From Anseranas semipalmata (taxonomy: Eukaryota; Chordata; Aves; Anseriformes; Anseranatidae): DNA of 64,000 nucleotides. The notes beneath the pieces were generated by a model, which did not search any database, had not been told where the DNA came from, and saw only the letters and a list, made by a program, of their open reading frames with translations. The DNA lies in the NCBI GenBank assembly GCA_013399115.1, contig VXAA01000092.1, positions 494,381 to 558,380 of the forward strand, in the 5' to 3' direction. The position numbers and the translations under genes were made by a program. Positions 12,601 to 24,600 of the stretch are shown piece by piece (within the stretch, counting starts at the first letter, position 1; every line of letters starts with the position of its first letter).

Positions 12601-15600
12601 CCAGTACAACGGGACGACGTACCAGCAAGGCGAGATGTTCACCACCAGCGAGCTCTTTCCCAGCCGCCAGCCCAACCAGTGTGTGCAGTGCAGCTGCTCC
12701 GTAAGCCACCGGGGAGCCCATGGGAGGTGGGGAGGGCTTGGGGTCTTCTCCTGCATCCCAGCAATATCCTGCCGGGTTAAAAACCTCTGCTGTGCTGGAG
12801 CAGACTGGGGAGACCAGCCCGAACATCTGGTCACACCGCTTATTTGCTGGAAATCTCGTGGACAGGTTCTGGGCTGACCCTGCTGGGGCTCTTTGGGGTG
12901 GGCAGGGGGCAAAGCCTTGTCCCAGAGGATGGGGACTGGTCTCCGCAGCATCCAGCTGTCCCACCTGCCCCTGTGGGACATCTTGAAGCAAAAAGGACAG
13001 CTGGAAGCCTTTCTGCACACGTGTTGGCTGCAAAGCAGATGAGGTTTGTAGCAAGGGGAATCATAGAATCATAGAATGGCTTGGGTTGGAAGGGACCTTA
13101 AAGCTCATCTGGTTCCAACCCCCCTGCCATGGGCTGGGATGCCACCCACTAGATCAGGTTGCCCAAAGCCCCATCCAGCCTGGCCTTGAACACCTCCAGG
13201 GATGGGGCATCCACAGCTTCTCTGGGCAGACTGTTCCAGTGCCTCACCACCCTCACAGTGAAAAATTTCTGCCTAAAAGAATCTGGGAGAGCTCAGCCTG
13301 CCTGCAAGGTGACATGGACATGAGGTGCCAGCTCCTGGGCTTCAGATGTTCGTGGGATGTTGAGCCTGGTGTGGAGCTGGTGGGACTGAGCTGAGCTCCA
13401 GAAATGATTTAGTGGCTCCCAGGCACTGCTGGGTGCTTGGGCGCTGTGGTGCCTCCAGCAGCCAGCTCCTGCCCTGCCCAGCCGGGGCTCATCCTGGAGA
13501 TGATGGCAGAGAGGTGGGGGCATTAACTGCAGAACCTGGTGGTCAAGGATGGCAACGGGGAGGCTCCCGGTGATCTTCATCCCACTTGCTTGGATTTAAT
13601 TGGAAGCTGAACACAGGGCTTGAAAAACATGTGCAGGAGGCATCTGCCTCTCACCCTGCATTGCAGTGACCATTGCTTGCCAGTCTTCTGTGCTGGTCCC
13701 AATAGGATTATCTGCCCTGTCCTTCCTGAGGTCTGGAAGCCACCCCGGCATTGTGGTGGTGGCTGGATGCTGTGTGGTCCTCAGCATGGATCACCGTGAT
13801 GGACTGCCTGTCTACCACCTGTCTACCAGCCCTGGAGGGATGTTCCTGTCCCTGAGCCTCCAGCAATGTCCTGAGACAGGGGTTGGCTCCTCTCTGCCCA
13901 GCCCTCTCCCAGGGGCTGGAATCCTGCAAAAACTTGTTGAAAACCAACAAGCATCACTCGGGAGGCAGGAAGCAGCCTGGCCAGAGGCGATGGTGAAGGT
14001 GTGCGGAGCGTGGGGCTGCGTGAGCCAGGAGCTAAGTGTCGGGAGGTGGATGGAGGGGTTCCTCCTCCTCAAGAGGGAGGGAGGAAGGGGTTAGAAAATG
14101 CTGCCACTGGACTTGGATGCCACCATAAGAAAGAAGAGGGTGGCATGGACATGGCTTTCACTGGCTGTTGTACAGAGCCCTTGGACAGTGCCAGGCTCCA
14201 CTGGTCCGTGCTTTGCTTGCAGCAAGGAATTAGTCTAAGCTTGGCTAGGAGGGAAAGAAGAGAGAGCCCAAACCACCTCACTCCCTCATGCCAAGAGCAT
14301 GTGCATGGTGGTTGCCATCAGCTGGTGCTAGGTAGTCAGCAAAGTATCCGTGATATCTCGTATACCTGGTCTGGGCCTTGGTGTCTGTGTAAGCCTGGGA
14401 GCTAGGTGCCTTGGAGCTAGGTGGCAGAGCAATAGCTTACACTTGGAAGCTTACAGCTTTTGAGGCTGGATCCTCTCTTACCAACCCCAACTGGATGCCA
14501 GACCACCTTCTGATGGGAACAAAGGCTGGGAAAGGAGCCCTCAAATCCAGCTGTAAGTGCCCACATGGCCTTGCTTCCAACCCCACCATCGCCAGGAGCC
14601 TGCAGTCCTGCCTGTCCCTCTTGGAGGCACTGGCTCTCGCTCAGGCTCTGTTTATTCGGCAGGATAATGCCTTGGATACGAAAGGGAAAATAAAAGGATG
14701 ACTGTGGAGCCTTGCAGCAGTGGGGTCTTGCCGGGCTGTGTCTGATGTTGTCAGCTGTTAGAACAGCTGCGTGGACAGCTGGTCTAAATGTCTTTGAAAA
14801 CCGTCCTGAGACCAGAGCCTCCAGCCTAAATCCTGCTTTTTATGACGTGTTCTTTCCCACCCAAGGCAGGTCTTCGCTGTGGCCTGCAGGTCAGAAGGAG
14901 AAAGAAGAACATGGTTCCCCGGCCAAATCCTGTTCCCTGCAGGTCTGGACCACATGGAGGTCCTGGAGGGTTTGGTTTGCAGCAACCTCCACGAGATCCA
15001 CTGGGCTTTCTGCTTCCTCTTCATGTCCCCTGCACGGTGTCTTGGCTTTTTGATGGCAGAAGAAGCTGCTGTGATTTAGTTTTTTAACGATGTCCTTGGT
15101 TAACCTCTTGCTTTCTGTTGACCAAGAGCTTGGTGACACCCTGGAGAAAATTCCTGCATGGAGAAGACGGTCTTGCTGTTGGGGTCTGGCTGCTGCTGGG
15201 CTGCTGAACATCCTTTTCAACCCTTCTGCAAAGCAGCAAAACCTCAGCCCTGCAGCAAAAGGTTGCAGATCCACTGGCTGAAGTGGGACTGGGATGCACT
15301 GAAGTCAAGACTGGCCTTGGCCCATGGTTTTCACCTCGTATCACTACAGCAAGTGTTTTCCAAACCAACCACCAAGCCAGTGGAAGAAGGTCTACACCTG
15401 AACGTCCATCCACAGCTCTTGGCCCAGTGTCTGTGTGCTCGCTTCTGGTGTTATCAAGTAGCCCAACACAGAGGGAGGGCAGAGCTGTGGGGTGGACCCA
15501 GCTCTGGGTTCAGCATTGTGATTCCCCTTTCCACCAACCTCCTCCAGGTCCTTGACGTGGGATCTGTCAGAGAACAGGTTCTTGTGCCACTTTGAGCTGG

Positions 15601-18600
15601 TGTCATGAAGAGTTTACAGGTGCATGGTGGTTATTTCAGATCTGGTGGCACTAACAACACCCGAGAGCAAGGCACTACCTACCCCTTGCTGGGAAAGACC
15701 AGTCCACCCCATACACCTGTGAGCACGTGGATTGGCAATGGGTGGACCAGCCTTGCTAGGAGAGGCCACCATCCACCATGCTCTATCCTGCAGGATGAAG
15801 AGCATGGCAGGGGCAGGTTTTCAGCTTTCAGTCATTGGATGATTATTGATAATTGAGGATGACCTATTGGGGTGTCAATGACTTATGCTGGATCTGCAAT
15901 TTGAAGTGCTGACACACCAATAGTGAGGACATTCAGCCCTCTCTGGACCTTGCTAATGCCAACAATACTTTTTTTTGCTCCTGTCTCCTAGGAAGGCCAG
16001 ATTTACTGTGGCTTGGTGACCTGCCCGGAGCTGTTGTGCTCCTCTCCCCTAACGGTGCCGGACTCCTGCTGCCAGGTCTGCAAAGGTAAGAGGGGCCCAG
16101 GAGCTGCTCCTGAGTGAGGGCTGGGAGCCATAGGAGCTATTTCAAGCCACTTAAGCAGGATTTTGGAAGCCTGTGCTGTAAATCAGGCCACTCGCTATGT
16201 CTGGGTCACACCAGGAAACAAAAGGCAAGGGCTCAGGTTTTTTCTCCCACACTTCCCATCCCACATGTAAGTGTGTCCTCCTCCCTGCAGCCCTTACACT
16301 GGCCAGGGCTGAGCTCTTTGTCCCACCACCTCTGCACTGTGCAAGAGATGTGACCTGCATGGAGGGCAGTGTCCTACAGATCACTCTCCCACCAGGGTGG
16401 ACGTGGTTGTAAGGACCATGTAGGGATGGTGCATGCTGCTGTTGCTCTAGGGAAGTTTCCAGGACAGGCAGACCCTAGGGAAAACCCTTTTTCCACCTAA
16501 GTACAGCATGGCCTTAGTTGAGTTTCACTCTCAGAGCTCTCCATGGGGGAGAAAGTCTTGAATTTGCTGCTGTTTCCCCTAACTCATACCTGGGAGCATG
16601 AGCAGAGATCAAGACCCGCACCTCTGGATAAGACAGACTCAGGAGTGAATGGCCTGGTTCACACCTTGCTGAATTTATGGCATAAAATGACCCTTTAATA
16701 CCAGAAATATATATCTGAAGCTGGAAGGCCATGGTGACATCCTGGCCATAGCAAGAGAGCCCTGTGCCTCCTACACGTTCTCCCCTCCTGCAACCTGTGC
16801 CCCCATCCCCTGTTTTTTTTTAGGTGCTGGGGTTGCTGGCAGCTGCTGAAAAGTCACCAGAAAACTGGGCTGGGGTTGTCTCCCTGCACCATGCTGGGTT
16901 GTCTCTTCCTTACGTTGAAACACTGGGTTTTGCAGAATCACAAACCTTCAGGACTGGGGCGATATACTTAAGATTGTGTAATGTTCTCATGCACATGACA
17001 AAAGCATACATTTTAAAAGTCTTTTTTTGGTGGCATCTGTATGGCCTTGTTGACCTCACCAGGAGCGAAGATATTGCTCCAAATGGAGAGGGGATGTTTT
17101 GCTCTGGTGCAGGCAGCTTTTCAGAGAGCTCGGGTCCCACAGAAAGCCCTTGATGAGGGCCAGACAATGCAGCCACACTGGGAAAGCCAGAGTTTGGCCC
17201 AGATTGAGTTGGCTGTGGGACAATAAGCAAGCAACACTCATGGAGCTGCCCTTGCACGTGGGGCATATCATCAACTCAGGTTTTTCATGAGAAATGTCTT
17301 TGAATTCCTTTTTAATGCCAGATCATTCCCACCACCCCAAACTCTACCTCTGGGGTGTTTCCCTGCCACCTAACTTCAGAAGTCTACAAGGCCATGTCTC
17401 TGTTGGAGCTGAGATCTCGTTAACCGTCAGTGGGGATAAAAGGGTTTTTGGGGTGTGACACAGAGAAGCCATTTGCTTTGAATGACGTGAATTGCATATT
17501 CAAAGCTCCTCTCTCCCCAGAGCTCTCAGGTGGGCCAGCACCCTGCAGAGAACTGCTTTTAGTCAGCTGGACCCCAGAGAACAAATCCTCATCCAGCCCT
17601 GTTGCACTTCACTGGACAATGTTTTTCCTTGCAGATGGCTCATACGAGAAGTCCGCGGAAGAGGAACCCCTGCAGTTAAACAGAGGTGTTGTACGTGACG
17701 TTTGCATTTTAAAACTCAGATTATTGCTTCTAACACAGTCCCATTACACAGCTCCAAGAAATCTATACGCCCTTGGCCATAGTCTTCAACAAGAACAAAT
17801 GGCCTGTAGTAGCTCTGCGAGGGCAGCCAGGCCCTTGGGCAGCAGAACCACTGACACTTGGTTTGCAGTTGTGTCGTGCTTGGGAGCTGACTTCAGGTGA
17901 GGGCTATCAGCATGGGCTGAGACCTGGGAGCACCAGGTAAGGACTCTTGGCCTCTCCTCTGGAGCATCTCTGATGTTTCTGGAAGAGCAAAAGACCTGCA
18001 GGAACTGGAAATCTTGGGCACTTCTGCTCTTCGTTGGCCAGTGGGTTAAAACAGCTGAGAGACCTGAACAGAGCAGATTCAGAGGTGACAGACAGCCAGC
18101 TACGACCCTTACCCGTGGAGTCAGATGGCCCACATCTCTTTCTGGGGGCTTTTGCTCCAGATGTCGTTTTGTCCTCTTCCCCCTGTGCCAAGGGTGTCCT
18201 GCCTCCCAGTTGCGGCTCCCCCAAAGCAGCCACCACTGGAGCTGGCCATAAGCATTCCTTCCCCAGGCTGTTTGTATCGGCGGCCCCAGCAAGGAAAAAG
18301 TGACTCCCTGGCTGCCGCGGGTTGATTCACGGTGACATTTCAGAGCCGGGCAGCCCACGCCAGGTCTGTGGGATTAGGTCACTTACAGCTCCTGGCCCTT
18401 CCCTTTTCCATACTGCTGGGTGAAGTGCCAGCGTCACACCTCCGCCACCTATAAAACCTCCAAAATAGACACAAGGGGACCCTTTGTGCTGCATGTCTTG
18501 TCCCAGCGTTTTGCTCTTGGAAGCCTGGGATGTTCCAGGGATTTCGGTCCTGTTGGCTGGCAGCCCCTCACTGGCGCTCCTGGTGACAGGCAGGTGAGAG

Positions 18601-21600
18601 GGCAGGATGCGGCCTGTCCTCACCTCTCTGGTCCTGGCTGCGTCGTGCAGATGCCAATCCTCAGTTGCCCAGCGAGTGTCTAGAACAGCCCGGCCCATTT
18701 CCCTGCCTGTGTTAGCCATGTGGGACCCCAAACGTCTCCCTGAGGGAATTGTGCTGTGCCTGGGAGGAGAAGGCTGCTGCCCCAATGAGGGAGGTGACCC
18801 ACATGCAGCCTAGGGAAGACACCAGTGTGGAGCATTGGCACAAACTGCTCAGGACCCCTTAGATGGTGTCAGGCACTGAGGTAGCTCCTGGGTCATTGCT
18901 CATCCCTGCAGTCTCTGAACCTTCCCACCCTGATGGAGAGCATGCAGGACGCTGCATGGCTTTTTCCAGCATGGGGTGAGAACATCCAAACTGCCTGGGT
19001 CTGAGCCCCCTTGTTTTCTGTGACTGTTCGCAGAGGCACTCGCAAGACCAGTGCTCGGGGGAGGCAATGGGCAGGAATCCACCCGGAGCCACCGCATCCA
19101 CCGTTCTCAGTTCCTCCCTGGAGTTCATTCCCAGGAGCTTCAAACCCAAGGGGGGAGGTGGCACCACCGTGAAGATCGTCTTGAAAGAGAAGCACAAGAA
19201 AGGTAAGGGATGGAGGGGCCAGGTGGTCTGTACATTGCCTCAGGTGACTTCTCCAGGACTCTGGACCCCAGGGAAGCTGTTTCAGCAGCAGGTTTCCACC
19301 GCTGACTCCCACCTCCCACTCCTCCACAGCCAGCCTCACCCAGAGATCTCAGCCCTGGTGGCCCAGACCCTGGGTCTACAATGCCTTGTCTGTATGAATC
19401 TCCAGCCTCGGGACTGGAGGAAGGTTGGTCCTTGGGGTGTTTTGGAGACCTGGGACCTAGGAAGGGAGGTGGTCAGCTGGAAGACCCCACGTGGTCCTTC
19501 CAGTCTCCCCTGCTGCAGAAGGACAGGGGGGTCCTCCTTGCACCTACCTTCAATGTAATGGGTCTGTCCCAGTGCCGTTGTCTTCCTCCTGGAGGGGAGA
19601 GTAGAAAGGCAAGATGGGGAGGCAACCACATGGAGCCAAAGGGGAGAAGACAGGTCCCTTCTCCTCTTGGGGGCTGTCCCACCACTGTGCCTCCAGAAGG
19701 GCTCTTTCCTATCCTTGGAGATGAAGCCCTGGAGGAAGGTTTTGGGACCTCCAAAAATTTGCATGGAAAAGTCAGCAGGTGGCACTCTTAGCTGTGCTTG
19801 GTGCCGGCGATGGCCTTGGAGGGACCCTGGGCTCACAGAAGCCAGGAGAGAGGTGAGGTCCTGTCCACAACTGCCCCTCACCACCACCGGGGTGCCTGAC
19901 CCCAGCAGCCTCCAGCTCCTGGAGCCTGGTCCCCTCGCCCCATGGCACCTCCTGGTTGGGGTGGCTGCAATATCCCTGCATCCACCGTGTCTGCTGCAAC
20001 TGGATGTGCTGCTGGTGGGCCACGCTCCTCAAGGCAGCAGGGCCACTCGTCTGGGAGGCTGTGAAATGTGTTGAGCTCCACCAGGCCTTGGGTAACCAAA
20101 GAGAAGGAGGATTTATTTCCACTGGTGTCACTTTTCTCTCTCTCTCCTCCAGCTTGCGTCTACAATGGGAAGACCTACTCCCACGGGGAAGTGTGGCATC
20201 CCGTCTTCCGGCTCTACGGCCTCCTGCCCTGCATCCTGTGCACTTGCAGGGATGGTGTCCAGGACTGCCAGAAGATCACATGCCCCAAGGAGTATCCATG
20301 TGACTATCCAGAGAAAGTAGATGGGAAATGCTGCAAAATATGTCCAGGTACATGGGATCCTACCTGCTCCTGCAGCTGTCTTCCGTTTCCTCCCTCCAGC
20401 TTTGGTTGAAAGCCCTGGGCATAGAGGTGTGTAGGTTTCACATCACTGGTGACTTGAGTTCATGCCGGGTGAATTCAGCAGGGCAAGCCCTGATGTAGGG
20501 CCTGTCCTGTCCTGGAGGGCAGCGGGATGGACCCAAGGCAAGGAAACTGCACTGATCCCAAGAGGTTGCATGTGTTGGGTGGCTGTAGTATGGAGAAAGA
20601 TGCCTGAAGAGGTGCGCGCTAACAGTCTTCAAAAAGGTGGATGGAGCCTTCTGAGGAAAGGGCACGGTCATTTTTTTGGCAATGCCAAAAAAAAAAAAAA
20701 AAAAAAAAGGCAGCTGAAAAGCAGGTTTGAAATTAGAAGAACATCTCTGGGTGCGGGGTGTCTGTGGCACCCATGGGTTGGGTTGGGTTGGAGCTAAGGA
20801 CCCCATCCCTGGAAGGGGTGGGTTAGACACAGCTGTTGGTGTGCACCAGGTGGGACCGGGCTGGTTGGCACTTGGTGAAGAGGACCTCTTTTCTTCATGT
20901 TCCACGGGTTTTGGGTCTCTCAGTGGCTTCTTGATCTTTGGAAAGTTGTTTACCTCCAACCACAGACCTGGCAGAGATGTGGCAGGGCATCAGATCTCCT
21001 GTTCCCACTGGAGAACGTTTTCTAGGGCATCCCTCTCCGTACTATGATTCAGCATTGGATATTTGGATGATGGACCACCCACTGCTTCCCTAGAGAGGCT
21101 AGAGAGACCTGAGTCTCCTGGAGCCTGACTGCAGATGCAGCAATTGCTGGGTCATCTTTGGTGTGTTCCTTCAGGGTGGTTTCATGGAGGGGTCTTGCCA
21201 GGGACAACAAGCAAGGAACATTGTCACGTTAAAGAATGGGGGCAGACAGACTGCAAAATAATTTCAGCTGGGATTTTGAAGGTTTCCCGTCTGCCAAGCA
21301 GGGAGGTGCTGGGACAGCCTCCCCTGGGGAGCGAAGGGCAGAAGCTCAGCTTGTTTTAATAAGGTTTCTGATATGTTTATGAGCAGGATTTATGACGTGG
21401 TGCCTGGTGGGAATGGGATGTGATGACTGAGCAGAGCCCTTCCAGTCTTGCGTTCCCATTATAGCAGGTCTTTCTGGTTTAAAGTCTACAACTTTCTCTG
21501 TTGGGATCTTGTCTGCTCTTCAGTCTTCATTTATTTCCAGTTAAACGCTCTGACCCAGCCAAAATGATTTTTTCTCGCTTTCCAGTACTCGTAGATAGCA

Positions 21601-24600
21601 ATCACACACACATACGCATCGCTCAGCCAAGTTACATGCTTGTCCTTTGCTTCACTGCACGGCGGTTTCGCCCGTCTTCTTATTCCAGGCAGTTTCCATG
21701 ACTGTCCTCCTCTTGCTCCTTTGTACACGGTAGCTTGGAGAGAAACGCTGCCTGCTTTCTGTTTGCAAAAGGGGAATTGCTGCGATGCTTTGGGCAAACC
21801 GTCACTGTTGCTGGGGGAGAGCTGGCGGCCAGGACGCCTGCATCCCTCCTCCTACTCCTTGACTTGCCGCACACTGCTGGCCATCGAGTGGCTCTGGCGT
21901 GAAGCTCCGAGCTTGTTAAATACCTGTTGTACCTGCGAGAGCATTTGCTTCCTCACTGGTTGTGGATGTGGGGCTGCCTCGAGCGATGCAACAAGCAGCC
22001 CTGGAAGGGGTGATCTTTGATGGTCTGGGATGGAGCTTTCCCTGCACCCAGACCCCGTGGTGGCAGGGGTGAGGGTGGTGGCCTGTGGTTGTCCCACTTC
22101 GGGTCACGCTGAGGCCACAGAGCTGAACGCTTGTCTTCTGGTTGCTGAAAAAGTCCTGTGCTGCATCCCTTTAAATTGGGATTTCCATCCCCTCTCCGCT
22201 GGTGTGCATCAGGAGTAGCTCAGGACCACCCCAGAAAGCGTGGGGAGAGCAGAATCAGGCCTAAAATAACCATCCTACTAAAATAAACCCCACGTGTCTA
22301 TTTATAGCCAAACTTTCTTTCGAGTAGTGTAAAAAGCTTCAGCATCCAAAATGACTGGGAGAACAAGGCTAAATTCAGCCGAGCCGAGCTCCTCTGTGTT
22401 CCAAGGACCACAACCAAAGGCAATAAATCTCCTTCCAAAACCATGGGGGATTCTTAATTACTCCAGAAACAACAACAACAACAAAATTAGCAGCTCTTCT
22501 TCACCAGGGGTGTTGAAGAAATCACGGGGGGGCCCAGTGATGGTGTCTGGGGGGGGNAGCCCAGCCGCAGCGCTGGCTCCCGCGCCACGGGCTCGTCCCT
22601 CCGGCTTCGCTGGCGTTGCTCCTCCGGGATGGGAGCGGGACGGGAAGCGGGGAATCCAGCCTGGGCTTTGCTGCCTGGTGACAGCACTGAGGTCCCTGCG
22701 GCAGGTATGGGGGATCCAGGTGGAGAAAAGCACCTTGCCCCATCCCTGCTGGTGTGGGGACTGCCAAAACCAAGGGGAATTGAAAGTATGGGGGCGAGCA
22801 GGTCCACAGACCCTTTATCAACGTCACATTCTGCTTCCAGTCCTGGTGCAGGTGCTCTGGGGCTGTCAGGATCCCAGCCCAGGTCCGAGCCTTCTCCCCA
22901 TGCTGGGGAGCGAGGCTGTGTCGCGCAGCATCAGACACAGTGAGATGCCGCGTCTGGGCGCTGAGGTGGCCTCTTCCAACCTCCTTCCTGCCCCTCCACA
23001 TCGCTCTTGCTGGCCCTATTTGACAAACCCTACTCTTCTTTATGCTCAGAAACCAGAGTCAAACCCACCGATGAAATCGTCACTGCCCGATGTGGCAAGA
23101 ACCCGAACCGCGTCCTGGTGTACATGTTTGTGCCGCCGAGCTCCGAGACCTCCAAGGAGATCCTGAGGACAATCGCAGTCGAGAAGGAGCCCTCTGAAGA
23201 GGTGGAAATCTATAACTGGAAGCTGATTAAAGGTGAGTCCTGTAATGAAGCCAGCCAGCAATGGAGAAGGTGTGTGTGGAAATGTGGTGCTTTCCAACCT
23301 TTGTTCAACTTTTCAGGCTTTCCTAGTGGTGCTCCAGACCTCGTGTAGTGAGTCGAAACCTGCTGACAGCAGGCTGGCTTTCCTAATTCCCCCTTTCGCA
23401 CTCTCTTGCTGTCATTGCATGCAGACCAGGGTCTGGAAACCGTTTTTGGTCCCAGTGTCCACAGTCACATGCTGTAACACCACCCAGAGGCACAGCACGT
23501 GGGCAAACAAGGCAGGGGCTGTGGGGCTGTTCCTCAAAACCTGCCCGCTTTCATGCCAAACACATGTGGAAAACCAAAGGAAAACAAAAAGAAAAAAATT
23601 CTAGTCATTCTGTATTTTTGCTTTTGCTCTTTCTTTTTCCTGGTCCTCCCACTGCTGGGAACAAAGCTTGCAGAGCTGCCACAAAGGTGCATGCAGGGAC
23701 GATGAGTTGCCCCAGCCCACTTTTTGGACAAGCGGATTTGGCTCCTTTGGTTGGCGTGTCCTCCAGTAGTCAGAGCACAGCACATAATCTGTCAAATGAC
23801 ACTGATCTTTCGCTCTCTCCCCATACTTCTACCTGTGCAGCACTCCTATGGACCAGAGGAACCTGTCTCCACCCAAGATACTTGGTCCAGTAGATATTTG
23901 TGTCTTGTTTCTCCTGGGCCTGGGTGCCCAAAGCAATGACCCAACCCTGAGTCTCCCTTGGACGTACTCTACCCCTTGTAAAAACTTGGGCACTTGAGGC
24001 CGCTTGCGCCCTACCTATGGATACAGTGACCCTCAGTCCATGTCTTCTGGGTGTCTTCTGGACCTCTGTAAGCAGATATTCTGGTCTCTTGGGTATCTTC
24101 GTGTCTCACCTCTCTCCCCAGAGGTGTTCTTGGCTGAGAACGGGGTGCTGGTCTCCCAGCCGCCTAGGATGGGTGTGTGGGCACGCGTGGGTAGCAGTCA
24201 GAGGAGTTACCTCCAGAGATGGAGCCGCGGCTGTCCCCATGTTTCCATCCTCCCCCTGCCATCCTCTGTCCTCCAGGGTGCCCCTCTCCCCGTCCTCCCC
24301 CCACAGCACCGAAGCCTCCTTCACAATGGCACCTTGTAGCTGGAGGACAGCTCTGAGCCTGCACTGTCTGGGCCCCACCGTTTCCGCTCCTCGCTGCTTG
24401 GCAGAAGTCACCACCCAAACCTTCTTGCCACCTTCTGAGGCCAAAAGCTTCACGTCTGCACGGAGCTCCCGAGCCCTGCCAGCCAAGGACAGGGGAGGCC
24501 CTTGTCCCCGAGGCCAACACAGCTCTTTTGCTTGGCAGAGCGAAGTGTTACTATTGGGAAAGAGCATGAGCTCAGTCACATATGGATTCCACCTCTCCAT

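Larger units (their letters stand above)
20348..23049 (+). other. CHRDL2: CHRDL2 intron 8 (2.7 kb)
   Basis: Contains a hairpin plus A-run at 20671-20708, adjacent E-box and MEF2-type motifs at 22291-22307, a short AAC repeat near 22467-22483 and a single unresolved base at 22557 in a G-run. No transposon was recognised. Confidence 0.8.

Noticed and set aside
20671..20693. Hairpin as a possible microRNA
   Set aside because: Arms are only 11 bp with a one-base loop and an A/T run; too short for a pre-miRNA.
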